64,000 nt of DNA from CBDDIP01 sp965229005. Its GTDB lineage: Bacteria > Actinomycetota > Acidimicrobiia > Acidimicrobiales > Ilumatobacteraceae. Position 1 is the first letter of the stretch, and each line of letters starts with the position of its first letter. The position numbers and the translations under genes are program-made. Below, piece by piece: positions 9,891-24,860 of this stretch. Below the pieces are notes generated by a model. The model was not told the origin of the DNA. It worked only from the letters and a program-made list of their open reading frames with translations, and did no database searches. The stretch spans positions 806,001 to 870,000 of the forward strand of contig CBDDIP010000002.1 of the NCBI GenBank assembly GCA_965229005.1, written 5' to 3'.

Positions 9891-10796
9891 GTGGCCCGGC
9901 ACGAACGACGTTGGGGCACCCTGTTCGTCTCGCCGTGGCTGATCGGGCTGACGGCGCTGTTCGCCTTCCCGCTGATCGCCTCGCTGGTGCTCAGCTTCAC
10001 CGACTACCGGCTCGTGCCGAAGGAGGGCGACGACGGTGGCCTGCACTTCACCGGCCTGGCCAACTGGCGCCGCCTGTTCAACGACCCGGAGGTCTCCAAC
10101 GGGGCGTGGGTCACCGCCAAGTTCGCGGTGGTCTTCGTCCCCCTCATGCTCGCCGTGCCGCTGGCCGTCGCCTACCTGCTGACCGCCAAGCACCTGTGGT
10201 TCAAGCGCGTGTTCCGCACGCTGTTCTACCTGCCGACGATGGTGCCGTTCATCGCCTCGGTCATCGTCTGGCGCTTCTTCCTCAACAGCAAGTCCGGGTG
10301 GTTCTCCAAGCTCTTCGCCCACGTCGGCATCACCACCCCCGACTTCCTCAACGACCCGCAGTGGATCACGGCCGCGCTGTGGATGATCTCGCTGTGGGGC
10401 ATCGGCAACGCGATGATCCTCAACATCGCCGCGCTCGACAGCGTGCCGAAGGACCTCTACGAGGCGGCGACGCTCGAAGGCGCCGGCAGCTGGCGCCTGT
10501 TCCGCGACATCACCATCCCGATGATCTCACCGATCGTCTTCTACAACCTCGTGCTCACGTTGGTGGCCGTCGGCCAGTACTTCGTCACCCCGTTCGCGCT
10601 CACCGAGGGCACGGGCGACCCCGACAAGTCGGCCCGCTTCTACACGCTGTACTTCTACCAACAGACGTTCTCGTACTTCGCCGCCGGCTACGGCTCGGCG
10701 CTGGCGTGGATGATGTTCCTCGTCATCTTCCTGCTGACCGGCGCCCTGTTCTGGTCCGCCAAGTACTGGGTCCACTATCAGTACGAGGAAAACTGA
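9891..10796 (+). CDS. Sugar ABC transporter permease, MalF/UgpA type
   Basis: The 301-residue inner-membrane protein has six predicted membrane helices and the binding-protein-dependent transport signature EAATLEGAGSWRLFRDITIP in the loop that contacts the ATPase. GTG 9891 follows GAAGGGCAGG. An overlapping GTG at 9804 would add 29 Gly/Arg/Pro-rich residues translated through the 9825-9871 hairpin, which looks unnatural, so the later start is preferred. It pairs with the next permease and probably with the MalK-type ATPase at 4443-5606. Its last codons lie in the first unit of a 21-bp tandem duplication that includes the start of the next gene. Confidence 0.9.
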   Translation: MARHERRWGTLFVSPWLIGLTALFAFPLIASLVLSFTDYRLVPKEGDDGGLHFTGLANWRRLFNDPEVSNGAWVTAKFAVVFVPLMLAVPLAVAYLLTAKHLWFKRVFRTLFYLPTMVPFIASVIVWRFFLNSKSGWFSKLFAHVGITTPDFLNDPQWITAALWMISLWGIGNAMILNIAALDSVPKDLYEAATLEGAGSWRLFRDITIPMISPIVFYNLVLTLVAVGQYFVTPFALTEGTGDPDKSARFYTLYFYQQTFSYFAAGYGSALAWMMFLVIFLLTGALFWSAKYWVHYQYEEN

Positions 10797-10820
10797 TGGC
10801 AGTACGAGGAAAACTGGTGG
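10779..10820 (+). repeat. 21-bp tandem duplication over the stop/start junction
   Basis: Bases 10779-10799 and 10800-10820 are head-to-tail copies differing at one base. Each carries GAGGAAAACTG followed by ATG (copy 1) or GTG (copy 2), so the ribosome-binding site and start codon are duplicated. Copy 1 also contains the TGA of the first permease. Confidence 0.9.
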
Positions 10821-11902
10821 CAACGAACCCGATCGCTGCGATGGTGCGGGCTCGCGAGCCGAAGGACCGCTTCCGCGACCTCGACAAGCGGACCAAGCGG
10901 TTCGTCGTCGGCGGCGCCGTCACGCTGTTGGCGGCGATCATCGTCTTCACCTACCTGCTGCCGCTCGTCTACATGACGCTCACCGCGGTGAAGACCGAGG
11001 ACCAGCTGGCCAACGGTCGCATCCTGCCGATGTCGCCGCAGACGGTGGAGGTCGACGGCAAGGACGTCGAAGTCTTCGAGGTGCCGATCGACGGCACGAC
11101 GCGGTCGTTGGCGCTGGTCAAGCCGGGCCGGCAGCAGAGCACGTTCGTCGACCCGGACCAGCCCGGTACGCCGATCATCTGGCAGGGCAACTGGCGCACG
11201 CTCGAGCAGTCGATGTCGTTCGACCCGCAGTTCGACAACTTCCCGACGGTCGCCGAGAAGATCGACTTCGCCCGGATGTTGCGCAACACCGCCGTGATCG
11301 CCGGCATCGGCATGGCCGGCACGGTGATCTCGTCGACGTTCGTGGCCTACGGCCTGTCGCGCTTCCGCATGCGCTTCAAGGGCGTGATCCTCGCCTCGCT
11401 GCTGGCGACGATCATCCTGCCCCGGTTCGTCACCCTCGTGCCGACGTACATCATGTACAACAAGCTCGGCTGGATCGGCACGTTCCTGCCATTGACCGTG
11501 CCGCACTTCTTCGCCAACGCCTACAACGTGTTCCTGATGCGTCAGTTCTTCCTGACCATCCCGCGTGAGCTCGACGAGGCGGCGGCCATCGACGGCGCCG
11601 GGCCACTGCGCACCCTGTTCACGGTGATCCTCCCGCAGGCGAAAGGCGCCGTGCTGGCCGTTGCCCTGTTCCACTTCTTCTACGCCTGGAACGACTTCCT
11701 CGAGCCGCTCGTGTTCCTGCAGGGCAAGCAGAACCTGGTGCCGATCTCGGTCGGGCTGTACCAGTTCCTCAACATCTACGACACCAACATCCCGCTGGTG
11801 CAGGCCGGGGCGATCATGGCCATGGCGATCCCGATCCTCGTCTTCCTCCTGCTCCAGCGCGTGTTCCTCCGCGGCATCGACCTTTCCGGGTCGATCAAGT
11901 AG
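10796..11902 (+). CDS. Sugar ABC transporter permease, MalG/UgpE type, with large periplasmic insert
   Basis: The 368-residue protein has a first helix (VTLLAAIIVFTYLLPLVYM), then about 100 residues of hydrophilic sequence (TVEVDGKDVEVFEVPIDGTT to FPTVAEKIDFARML) before the remaining helices, and the DEAAAIDGAGPLRTLFTVIL signature for ATPase contact. MalG-type permeases are usually near 280 residues, so the insert is the main difference; long inserts here are known in some actinobacterial sugar permeases and presumably form an external domain near the binding protein. The start is ATG 10796, overlapping the previous TGA, or GTG 10817 in the second copy of the duplicated initiation region. It is the last gene of the rightward operon. 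Confidence 0.9.
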   Translation: MAVRGKLVATNPIAAMVRAREPKDRFRDLDKRTKRFVVGGAVTLLAAIIVFTYLLPLVYMTLTAVKTEDQLANGRILPMSPQTVEVDGKDVEVFEVPIDGTTRSLALVKPGRQQSTFVDPDQPGTPIIWQGNWRTLEQSMSFDPQFDNFPTVAEKIDFARMLRNTAVIAGIGMAGTVISSTFVAYGLSRFRMRFKGVILASLLATIILPRFVTLVPTYIMYNKLGWIGTFLPLTVPHFFANAYNVFLMRQFFLTIPRELDEAAAIDGAGPLRTLFTVILPQAKGAVLAVALFHFFYAWNDFLEPLVFLQGKQNLVPISVGLYQFLNIYDTNIPLVQAGAIMAMAIPILVFLLLQRVFLRGIDLSGSIK

Positions 11903-11913
11903 GCGGCGTTCGA

Positions 11914-11949
11914 GCGCCCGCGTCGCAACTCCCTTGCCGACGCGGGCGC
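11914..11949 (+). terminator. Terminator-like hairpin after the sugar transporter operon
   Basis: GCGCCCGCGTCG and CGACGCGGGCGC form a perfect 12-bp stem around a 12-base loop, 11 bases after the permease stop. No T run follows, as is common in GC-rich actinobacteria. Confidence 0.55.
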
Positions 11950-11970
11950 CCGACGACGCGGGACGGGACC

Positions 11971-12131
11971 TACCCCAACCCATGCTCTGGAGGGTGCGCA
12001 GCGAGCGCTCGGCCGGGTTCGGTCGATCCCAATCCATGCTCTGGAGGGTGCGCAGCGAGCGCTCGGCCGGGTCGGTCTACCCCAATCCACGCTCTGGAGG
12101 GTGCGCAGCGAGCGCTCGGCCGGGTTCGGTC
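11971..12131. repeat. Module A of an intergenic repeat family, three direct copies
   Basis: A unit of about 53 bp recurs three times; the shared CATGCTCTGGAGGG (CACGCTCTGG in the third) starts at 11981, 12035 and 12088. Each continues into CGCAGCGAGCGCTCGGCCGGG. The same module, with AA for TG, is found at 42640-42682 and inverted at 42879-42921. The spaced copies are not translated in any plausible frame. Confidence 0.85.
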
Positions 12132-12133
12132 CT

Positions 12134-12305
12134 GGTGAGGTGAGAGATGAGCGGCGTATGACCGCTCACACCTCATCGGACTCGGCCGGGGAACTGGTGA
12201 GGTGAGAGGTGAGCGGCGTATGACCGCTCATACCTCATCGGACTCGGCCGGGGGACTGGTGAGGTGAGAGGTGTGCGGCGTATGACCGCTCATCTCTCAC
12301 CGGAC
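12134..12305. repeat. Module B of the repeat family, three 62-bp palindromic units
   Basis: Units begin at 12134, 12196 and 12258, exactly 62 bp apart. Each holds a hairpin with TGAGCGG and CCGCTCA arms around CGTATGA, extended by imperfect GAGGT/ACCTC pairing; in unit 3 one arm base is changed. From 12306 to 12445 I see no gene or further structure. The 62-bp spacing is the same at 42697-42878. Confidence 0.85.
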
Positions 12306-12445
12306 GCTCGCTCGCGTCGGAGTTTTGGTCGCTTGGGCGCGGAATTGGCGAGATGTCGTTGGTTTCGCGCCCATGCGGGGGGAAGTTGGACGTGCGCGGA
12401 GAGGCCGGGGCGCGCGGCTGTGACCTGCTCTGGGGCCGGAGATCC

Positions 12446-12475
12446 TTGACAAATATGGGGTTTCGGGCTTACCGT
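12446..12475 (+). promoter_or_regulatory. Probable rpoB promoter
   Basis: TTGACA at 12446-12451 is followed by an 18-base spacer and TACCGT at 12470-12475. It gives an rpoB leader of roughly 180 bases. The 12476-12663 leader holds no clear riboswitch or ribosomal-protein site that I can recognise. Confidence 0.6.
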
Positions 12476-12663
12476 TCGCTCCCACTGAGCACCCGCCCGG
12501 CCGTCGCCGGAGGCGGTTGACGCTGGCCTGCCCGAACGGTAGGCTCGTCTGTTGCCGTGCGTCTCGTGTCCCGCTCCTGCTGTGCACCGTTGACCCGCCG
12601 CGCCCCCATGTCGATCCCGTCCCGCTCCGGGGTCGTCTCATTCCGTCAGGTCAAGGAGTAATC

Positions 12664-16329
<3,666 letters not shown>

Positions 16330-16396
16330 GCCTCACCACCGTTCATCTGAACGACACGACGACTGACACGAGACGACGAGAGAACGCGAGACCCCG

Positions 16397-20284
<3,888 letters not shown>

Positions 20285-20310
20285 TCGCCACCGTTCCGTT
20301 GTTGGGCCCA

Positions 20311-20358
20311 GGGGTCCGGCGCACGCTCACCGCGTGCCCGGGCCCCTGATCCCGTTTT
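20311..20358 (+). terminator. Terminator after rpoBC
   Basis: GGGGTCCGGCGCACGC pairs with GCGTGCCCGGGCCCC across a five-base loop, with one bulge, and is followed by TGATCCCGTTTT. This is a good intrinsic terminator 26 bases after the rpoC stop. Confidence 0.75.
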
Positions 20359-20375
20359 GGGACTAGGTTCGCCTC

Positions 20376-21686
20376 GTGCTGCCGCAAGAGATCATCCGAG
20401 CCAAGCGCGACGGCAAGGTGCTGCCGGCCGCCGACATCGCCTCCTTCGTCGAGGGCATGGTGTCCGGCGCGGTCACCGAAGGCCAGGCCGCCGCGTTTGC
20501 GATGGCGGTGTACTTCCGCGGGCTGAACATCGACGAGCGGGTGGCGTTGACGCGGGCGATGACTGCCAGTGGCGCGCAGCTGCAGTGGGATCTGCCGGGC
20601 CCGGTGCTGGACAAGCACTCCACCGGCGGCGTCGGCGACACGGTGAGCCTGATGCTGGCGCCGGTGGTCGCCGCGTGCGGTGGTTTCGTGCCGATGATCT
20701 CCGGTCGCGGCCTCGGTCACACGGGCGGCACCTACGACAAGTTCGAATCGATCCGCGGCTACGTCGCCGCACCGACGATGGCCAAGTTCCGCAAGGTCGT
20801 TGCCGAGGTCGGCTGCGCGATCATCGGCCAGACCCCCGACCTCGCACCGGCCGACAAGCGCCTCTACGGGATCCGCGACGTGACGGCCACCGTCGAGAGC
20901 ATCGGGCTGATCACCGCCTCGATCCTGTCCAAGAAGCTGGCTGCCGGGCTCGACGGCCTGGCGATGGACGTCAAGGTCGGCAACGGCGCGTTCATGACGT
21001 CGATGGCGGACGCGCGCGAACTGGCGTCGAGCATCGTCACCGTCGCCACGGGTGCGGGCGTGCCGGCCACCGCGCTGCTGACCGACATGGACCAGCCGCT
21101 GGCGTCCGTGGCCGGCAACGCGCTGGAGGTGGCGTACGCGGTCGACTACCTCACCGGCACGTCGCGCCAGCCGCGGATGCACGAGGTGGTGCTGGCCCTC
21201 GGAGCGGAGATGCTCGTGCTCGGCAAGTTGGCTCGCACCACCAAGGCGGCGCGCCAGTCGCTGCAGCGGGCCTTGGACTCGGGCGCAGCGGCGGAGCGCT
21301 TCGAGCGGATGGTCGCGGCGATGGGCGGAGGCAGGTCGATCCTGACCAAGCCGTGGAAGGTGATGGAGGTCGCCCCCGTGCGCCTGGCGGTGATGGCCGC
21401 CAAGCCGGGCGTCGTCACCGCGATCGACACGCGTGCGGTCGGCATGGCCGTCGTCGCTCTCGGCGGCGGGCGGACGCGACCGCAGGATCCGGTGGACCAC
21501 GCGGTCGGGCTCACCGGTCTCGCCGCGTTGGGCGACTCGATGACCTCGGACGTGCCGCTGGCGATGGTGCACGCCCGCAGCGAAGCGGACGCCGCGACGG
21601 CGGCGGCGCAGGTGCTCGCGGCGTATCGGATCGGTCGGTCGGGACGTGAGCCGGGCCCGGTCGTTCGCGAGCGGGTGAGCAGCTGA
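20376..21686 (+). CDS. deoA: Thymidine phosphorylase
   Basis: The 436-residue protein belongs to the thymidine/pyrimidine-nucleoside phosphorylase family: PQEIIRAKRDGKVL at the N-terminus, the phosphate-binding KHSTGGVGDTVSLMLAP, and ISGRGLGHTGGTYDKFESI. It splits thymidine or deoxyuridine with phosphate to base and deoxyribose-1-phosphate in the cytoplasm. The start is GTG 20376, right where family alignments begin and only 17 bases after the rpoC terminator, so its promoter must lie within or just around that hairpin. Its TGA overlaps the deoC ATG (TGATG), which indicates translational coupling to the aldolase that consumes the product after isomerisation. Confidence 0.95.
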   Translation: MLPQEIIRAKRDGKVLPAADIASFVEGMVSGAVTEGQAAAFAMAVYFRGLNIDERVALTRAMTASGAQLQWDLPGPVLDKHSTGGVGDTVSLMLAPVVAACGGFVPMISGRGLGHTGGTYDKFESIRGYVAAPTMAKFRKVVAEVGCAIIGQTPDLAPADKRLYGIRDVTATVESIGLITASILSKKLAAGLDGLAMDVKVGNGAFMTSMADARELASSIVTVATGAGVPATALLTDMDQPLASVAGNALEVAYAVDYLTGTSRQPRMHEVVLALGAEMLVLGKLARTTKAARQSLQRALDSGAAAERFERMVAAMGGGRSILTKPWKVMEVAPVRLAVMAAKPGVVTAIDTRAVGMAVVALGGGRTRPQDPVDHAVGLTGLAALGDSMTSDVPLAMVHARSEADAATAAAQVLAAYRIGRSGREPGPVVRERVSS

Positions 21687-22438
21687 TGGCCGGCGAGCGC
21701 GACGTGTCCGACGAGGCCGTGATCGCTCGACGCGTCCTCGGGCTGATCGACCTGACCGACCTGTCCGACGACTGCACGCCCGAGGCGATCGATCGGTTGT
21801 GCTCGGCGGCGATCACCCCGTTCGGCAACGTGCCCGCCGTGTGCGTCTGGCCGGCCTTCGTCGGTCAGGCCAAGCGTCTGCTGCAGGCCCGTCGGGTGCT
21901 GGTCGCCACCGTGGTCAACTTCCCCGGCGGCAGCACCGACGTCGAGGCGACGGTGGCCGAGACGATCGAGGCGCTCGAAGACGGCGCGGACGAGATCGAC
22001 GTCGTGATCCCGTACCACGCCCTGCTCGCCGGAGAGTCCCAGGAGGTCGGCCGGATGGTCGGCGCGGTGAAGTCCGCTGCAGGCGACCTGCACGTGAAAG
22101 CGATCCTCGAGACCGGCGAGCTGCCGGATCAGACGTGGGTGGCCTTGGCCGCCGAGCTGGCCATCGACGCCGGGGCCGACTTCGTCAAGACGTCGACCGG
22201 CAAATCGTCGGTGTCGGCGACGCCAGAGGCCGCGCACACGATGCTCGAGGTGATCAAGGCCTCGGGCCGCGCCGTCGGCCTCAAGCCGTCCGGCGGGATC
22301 CGCACGATCGCCGACGCGGCGGCCTACCTGGCGCTGGCCGACGCGGTGATGGGCAAGCAGTGGGCGACGTCGTCGACGTTCCGGTTCGGGGCCAGCGGGT
22401 TGCTCGGCGCTGCGCTGGAGCAGCTGCGCGCCGGCTGA
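21686..22438 (+). CDS. deoC: Deoxyribose-phosphate aldolase
   Basis: This 250-residue TIM-barrel aldolase cleaves deoxyribose-5-phosphate to glyceraldehyde-3-phosphate and acetaldehyde. The DEIDVVIPYHALL strand, KAILETGEL, the Schiff-base Lys168 in DFVKTSTGK, Lys173 nearby and the phosphate-binding SGGIRT are all present. It follows deoA with a one-base overlap, completing a two-gene deoxynucleoside salvage operon; a phosphopentomutase gene is not in the window. The gene ends 13 bases from a convergent small gene. Placement directly behind rpoBC is unusual. Confidence 0.95.
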   Translation: MAGERDVSDEAVIARRVLGLIDLTDLSDDCTPEAIDRLCSAAITPFGNVPAVCVWPAFVGQAKRLLQARRVLVATVVNFPGGSTDVEATVAETIEALEDGADEIDVVIPYHALLAGESQEVGRMVGAVKSAAGDLHVKAILETGELPDQTWVALAAELAIDAGADFVKTSTGKSSVSATPEAAHTMLEVIKASGRAVGLKPSGGIRTIADAAAYLALADAVMGKQWATSSTFRFGASGLLGAALEQLRAG

Positions 22439-22451
22439 CGGCCGGTCGAGC

Positions 22452-22877
22452 TCAAACGGTGGGCGGGGGGAGCGGCGCGCCGGCCATCGGCGGCGGCATC
22501 GCAGGCGCGGACGCGGTCGCCGCCGCGTCGGCGGCGGCGATGTCCTTGTGGAACCGCTTGTGGATGTAGAGGCGCTCGCCGAGCGTCTCGCATCGCCACC
22601 ACAACCCGGACGCCGGACCGATGCGGGTGGAACGAGGCAGGCTGCGCAGCAGTTGCTTGGGCGTGCCCATCGCGAACTTGCCCGTGTTGAACACGGCGAC
22701 GCGCCGGTCGGTGACCACCACGCAGCGGTACGAGTTCTTGAACAGGACGATCAGCCAGCTCAACAACGCCCAGTACTGGCTGAACGTCTGCGCCGCGAAC
22801 GCCTGTTGGATCTGTTCGCCCGGTTCGAGGAACGACTGGGCGTTGGCTGCGATCTTGTCCCGAATGGCCAGCGGCAT
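22452..22877 (-). CDS. Small PH-like domain protein of unknown function
   Basis: I do not recognise a named family with certainty. The 141 residues contain a hydrophobic segment (YWALLSWLIVLF), then a beta-rich core (YRCVVVTDRRVAVFNTG) like bacterial PH-type domains, and an Ala/Pro-rich tail ending in PLPPPTV. ATG 22877 (MPLAIRDK) is preferred; a GTG at 22895 would add six residues. It is divergent from rpsL and convergent with deoC. Codon use matches neighbours, so it is a real gene, but nothing shows its role. Confidence 0.65.
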   Translation of the reverse strand: MPLAIRDKIAANAQSFLEPGEQIQQAFAAQTFSQYWALLSWLIVLFKNSYRCVVVTDRRVAVFNTGKFAMGTPKQLLRSLPRSTRIGPASGLWWRCETLGERLYIHKRFHKDIAAADAAATASAPAMPPPMAGAPLPPPTV

Positions 22878-22920
22878 GGCCGAAACGTAGCGCACGGCCG
22901 TCGCGACCTGGGGGAGCGGG

Positions 22921-22950
22921 TTGCCACCTCTCGTCGCGCGCCTCTAACAT
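22921..22950 (+). promoter_or_regulatory. Probable rpsL-rpsG promoter
   Basis: TTGCCA at 22921-22926 is followed after 18 bases by TAACAT at 22945-22950, a five-of-six and four-of-six match to the housekeeping consensus. It is placed 65 bases upstream of the rpsL start. Confidence 0.6.
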
Positions 22951-23015
22951 TGCATGGTCCTGTGCGCTGGTGCGCCGGACTCGATCGCAGCCACACAAAA
23001 GAAACCGGTAGACGC

Positions 23016-23387
23016 GTGCCCACCATTCAGCAGCTGGTCCGTCAGGGTCGCAGCACGAAGTTCTCGAAGACCAAGACACCGGCCCTGAAGGGCTCGCCGC
23101 AGCGCCGTGGCGTCTGCACCCGCGTCTACACGAACACGCCGAAGAAGCCGAACTCAGCGCTCCGCAAGGTCGCCCGCGTCCGCCTCACCAGCGGCGTCGA
23201 AGTCACCGCCTACATCCCGGGCGAAGGCCACAACCTGCAGGAGCACTCGATCGTGCTCGTGCGCGGCGGTCGCGTTCGCGACCTGCCGGGTGTGCGCTAC
23301 AAGATCATCCGCGGCGCGCTCGACGCAGCCGGCGTGAAGAACCGCAAGCAAGCCCGCAGCCGTTATGGCGCCAAGGCCGCGAAGTAA
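23016..23387 (+). CDS. rpsL: 30S ribosomal protein S12
   Basis: The 123-residue protein is full length, aligning without gaps to mycobacterial S12 (PTIQQLVRQGR, GSPQRRGVCTRVYT, TPKKPNSALRKVARV, PGEGHNLQEHS). GTG 23016 gives that start; longer frames upstream are not coding. Lys43, the first streptomycin-contact residue, is present. At residue 88, normally Lys, the codon is CGC and encodes Arg (GGRVRDLPGVRY). Arg88 is the substitution that confers streptomycin resistance in Mycobacterium tuberculosis. It is the first gene of a two-gene operon with rpsG. Confidence 0.98.
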   Translation: MPTIQQLVRQGRSTKFSKTKTPALKGSPQRRGVCTRVYTNTPKKPNSALRKVARVRLTSGVEVTAYIPGEGHNLQEHSIVLVRGGRVRDLPGVRYKIIRGALDAAGVKNRKQARSRYGAKAAK

Positions 23388-23396
23388 GGAACGACG

Positions 23397-23867
23397 ATGC
23401 CCCGCAAAGGTCCCGCCCAGCGCCGCGAGCTCCATCCGGATCCGATCTACCGCTCACTGCTCGTCACGCAGATCGTCAACAAGGTGATGCTGCACGGCAA
23501 GCGCTCCATCGCCGAGAAGATCGTCTACGACGCGCTGAAGATCGTCGAAGAGAAGTCCGGCGCCGAGCCGATCGCCAGCCTGAAGCGGGCGATCGACAAC
23601 ATCAAGCCGCCGCTCGAGGTCAAGAGCCGCCGCGTTGGTGGCGCCACGTACCAGGTGCCGATGGAGGTGCGCCCGCGTCGTGCGGCCACGCTGTCCATCC
23701 GTTGGCTGGTCGACTTCAGCCGTGCCCGCCGCGAGAAGACGATGGCCGAGCGCCTCGCCGCTGAGCTGCTCGACGCCTCCAACGGCCTCGGCGCATCGAT
23801 CAAGCGCCGCGACGACATGCAGAAGATGGCCGAGAGCAACCGCGCCTTCGCCCACTATCGCTGGTGA
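23397..23867 (+). CDS. rpsG: 30S ribosomal protein S7
   Basis: The 156-residue protein is a standard S7 (MPRKGPAQRRELHPDPIYRS, VNKVMLHGKRSIAEKIVYDA, VGGATYQVPMEVRPRR, AHYRW at the end), which nucleates assembly of the 30S head. It starts nine bases after rpsL. In most bacteria fusA and tuf follow; here a strong terminator stands directly behind the gene and fusA is more than 7 kb away. Confidence 0.98.
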   Translation: MPRKGPAQRRELHPDPIYRSLLVTQIVNKVMLHGKRSIAEKIVYDALKIVEEKSGAEPIASLKRAIDNIKPPLEVKSRRVGGATYQVPMEVRPRRAATLSIRWLVDFSRARREKTMAERLAAELLDASNGLGASIKRRDDMQKMAESNRAFAHYRW

Positions 23868-23900
23868 GCTCCTGGCGCGCTGAGCGCTCCTGATCTGAAC

Positions 23901-23931
23901 GACCCGCCCAACGGCGGGTCGTTTGCTTTTT
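23901..23931 (+). terminator. Intrinsic terminator after rpsG
   Basis: GACCCGCC and GGCGGGTC form a perfect 8-bp stem with a CAAC loop, followed by GTTTGCTTTTT. This is the clearest rho-independent terminator in the window and cuts rpsLG off from fusA. Confidence 0.92.
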
Positions 23932-24036
23932 CGGCATCATCGTTCGCTCACACTTCCCGCCGAACGCGATCACATCTCGGGCGCACGATCACCCTTCACC
24001 AGCGGCCAGTTCGGCCGCAGACGAAGGGAGAACGAG

Positions 24037-24504
24037 ATGAAGCGATCGATCAAGGCCATGGCCGCAGGAGCGGTGATGTCGTGCGCCATGCTGTCGGTGC
24101 CGGCGTTCGCCGCCGGCTCGACATCGGGGAGTGGCACCGGCGCATTGGCGGCGCGCGGCGCCGGGACCGCGCAGGTCAGCGGCGACGTCGATGCGATGCG
24201 CATCACCGGACGAGGCGTGCTGGTCGTCACCGACCGAGCCGGCGACGCGGTCATCACCGTCAGCGGCACCGGCGTCAAGCGCTCCGTCACCCACAACGGC
24301 GTCACCACGCACACCTACGCCGGGTTCCACGGCACGGCCCGGATCAGCGGCAGCGATGTCACCGTGCGGCTCGTCGGGACCAACGTCACCCTCGTCGCTG
24401 CGGGCGACGGCACGTTCCGCCTCACCGGCACCGGCGTCTACGACACGAAGCCTTCCGCGCCCGGCGGTGAAGGCGTCTGGAACGGCAGCAGCGGCTCGCT
24501 GTGA
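24037..24504 (+). CDS. Small secreted protein of unknown function
   Basis: The 155-residue product has a clear signal peptide (KRSIKAMAAGAVMSCAMLS, then VPAFAAG as the cleavage region). The mature part is Gly/Thr/Val-rich with alternating short strands (ITGRGVLVVTDRAGDAVITV, TARISGSDVTVRLVGTNVTL), suggesting a small all-beta or beta-helix-like fold. ATG 24037 has GAAGGGAG six bases upstream, so the start is firm. I recognise no family. It stands alone between the rpsG terminator and the hairpin at 24518. Confidence 0.75.
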   Translation: MKRSIKAMAAGAVMSCAMLSVPAFAAGSTSGSGTGALAARGAGTAQVSGDVDAMRITGRGVLVVTDRAGDAVITVSGTGVKRSVTHNGVTTHTYAGFHGTARISGSDVTVRLVGTNVTLVAAGDGTFRLTGTGVYDTKPSAPGGEGVWNGSSGSL

Positions 24505-24517
24505 CGGTTCGTTCGCC

Positions 24518-24555
24518 CGCGAGCCTGAGCGACACACGTCACGCTCAGGCTCGCG
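24518..24555. terminator. Terminator-like hairpin
   Basis: CGCGAGCCTGAGCG and CGCTCAGGCTCGCG form a perfect 14-bp stem around a 10-base loop, 13 bases after the stop of the secreted protein gene. There is no T tract. It could serve transcripts from both sides. Confidence 0.6.
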
Positions 24556-24575
24556 AGCGGACGCAGCGATCGATG

Positions 24576-24725
24576 CTAAGAAAGGGTCTCGACGAGGATC
24601 ACGAGCAGAGCGAGCAACACCAGCGTCGTGGTTCCAGCCCACGAGTCGGCAGCGACACCGCGATGTCCGCGGACCGGCGCGATCTGCGATCGAATCGGCC
24701 GACGAATCACTTGTCTTCCGTGCAT
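24576..24725 (-). CDS. Possible 49-residue single-span membrane protein
   Basis: On the minus strand, ATG 24725 with GGGGGG five bases upstream opens a 49-residue frame. The N-terminal 30 residues are Arg-rich and hydrophilic; the C-terminus (TTLVLLALLVILVETLS) is one membrane helix. This is the layout of many small regulatory membrane proteins. The region upstream (24730-24860) is unusually AT-rich for this genome and otherwise empty, consistent with a promoter. No homology could be tested and the frame is short, so confidence is limited. Confidence 0.35.
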   Translation of the reverse strand: MHGRQVIRRPIRSQIAPVRGHRGVAADSWAGTTTLVLLALLVILVETLS

Positions 24726-24860
24726 GGTCACCCCCCGTGCGTGACTTCATTGGTTGACGTCTTCACAGTAATTCCCAAATCGGCAGAAACCAGACATCGA
24801 CTTGAGAATTTCTTGACGTTTCTTTTCGCGATGCATCAGCGATGAGCTGGTGCAATCGCG

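Noticed and set aside
12134..12305. CRISPR array
   Set aside because: The units repeat with a regular period, but the intervals between them are themselves conserved and not unique spacers, the palindrome is extragenic-repeat-like and no cas genes are near.
12517..12663. Longer rpoB start at 12517
   Set aside because: The extra 49 residues are not beta-subunit-like and lie in the leader; AAGGAG before GTG 12664 marks the start.
24501..24845. Plus-strand 114-residue frame
   Set aside because: It begins inside the stop region of the secreted protein gene, crosses the 14-bp hairpin and has no coding bias or ribosome-binding site.
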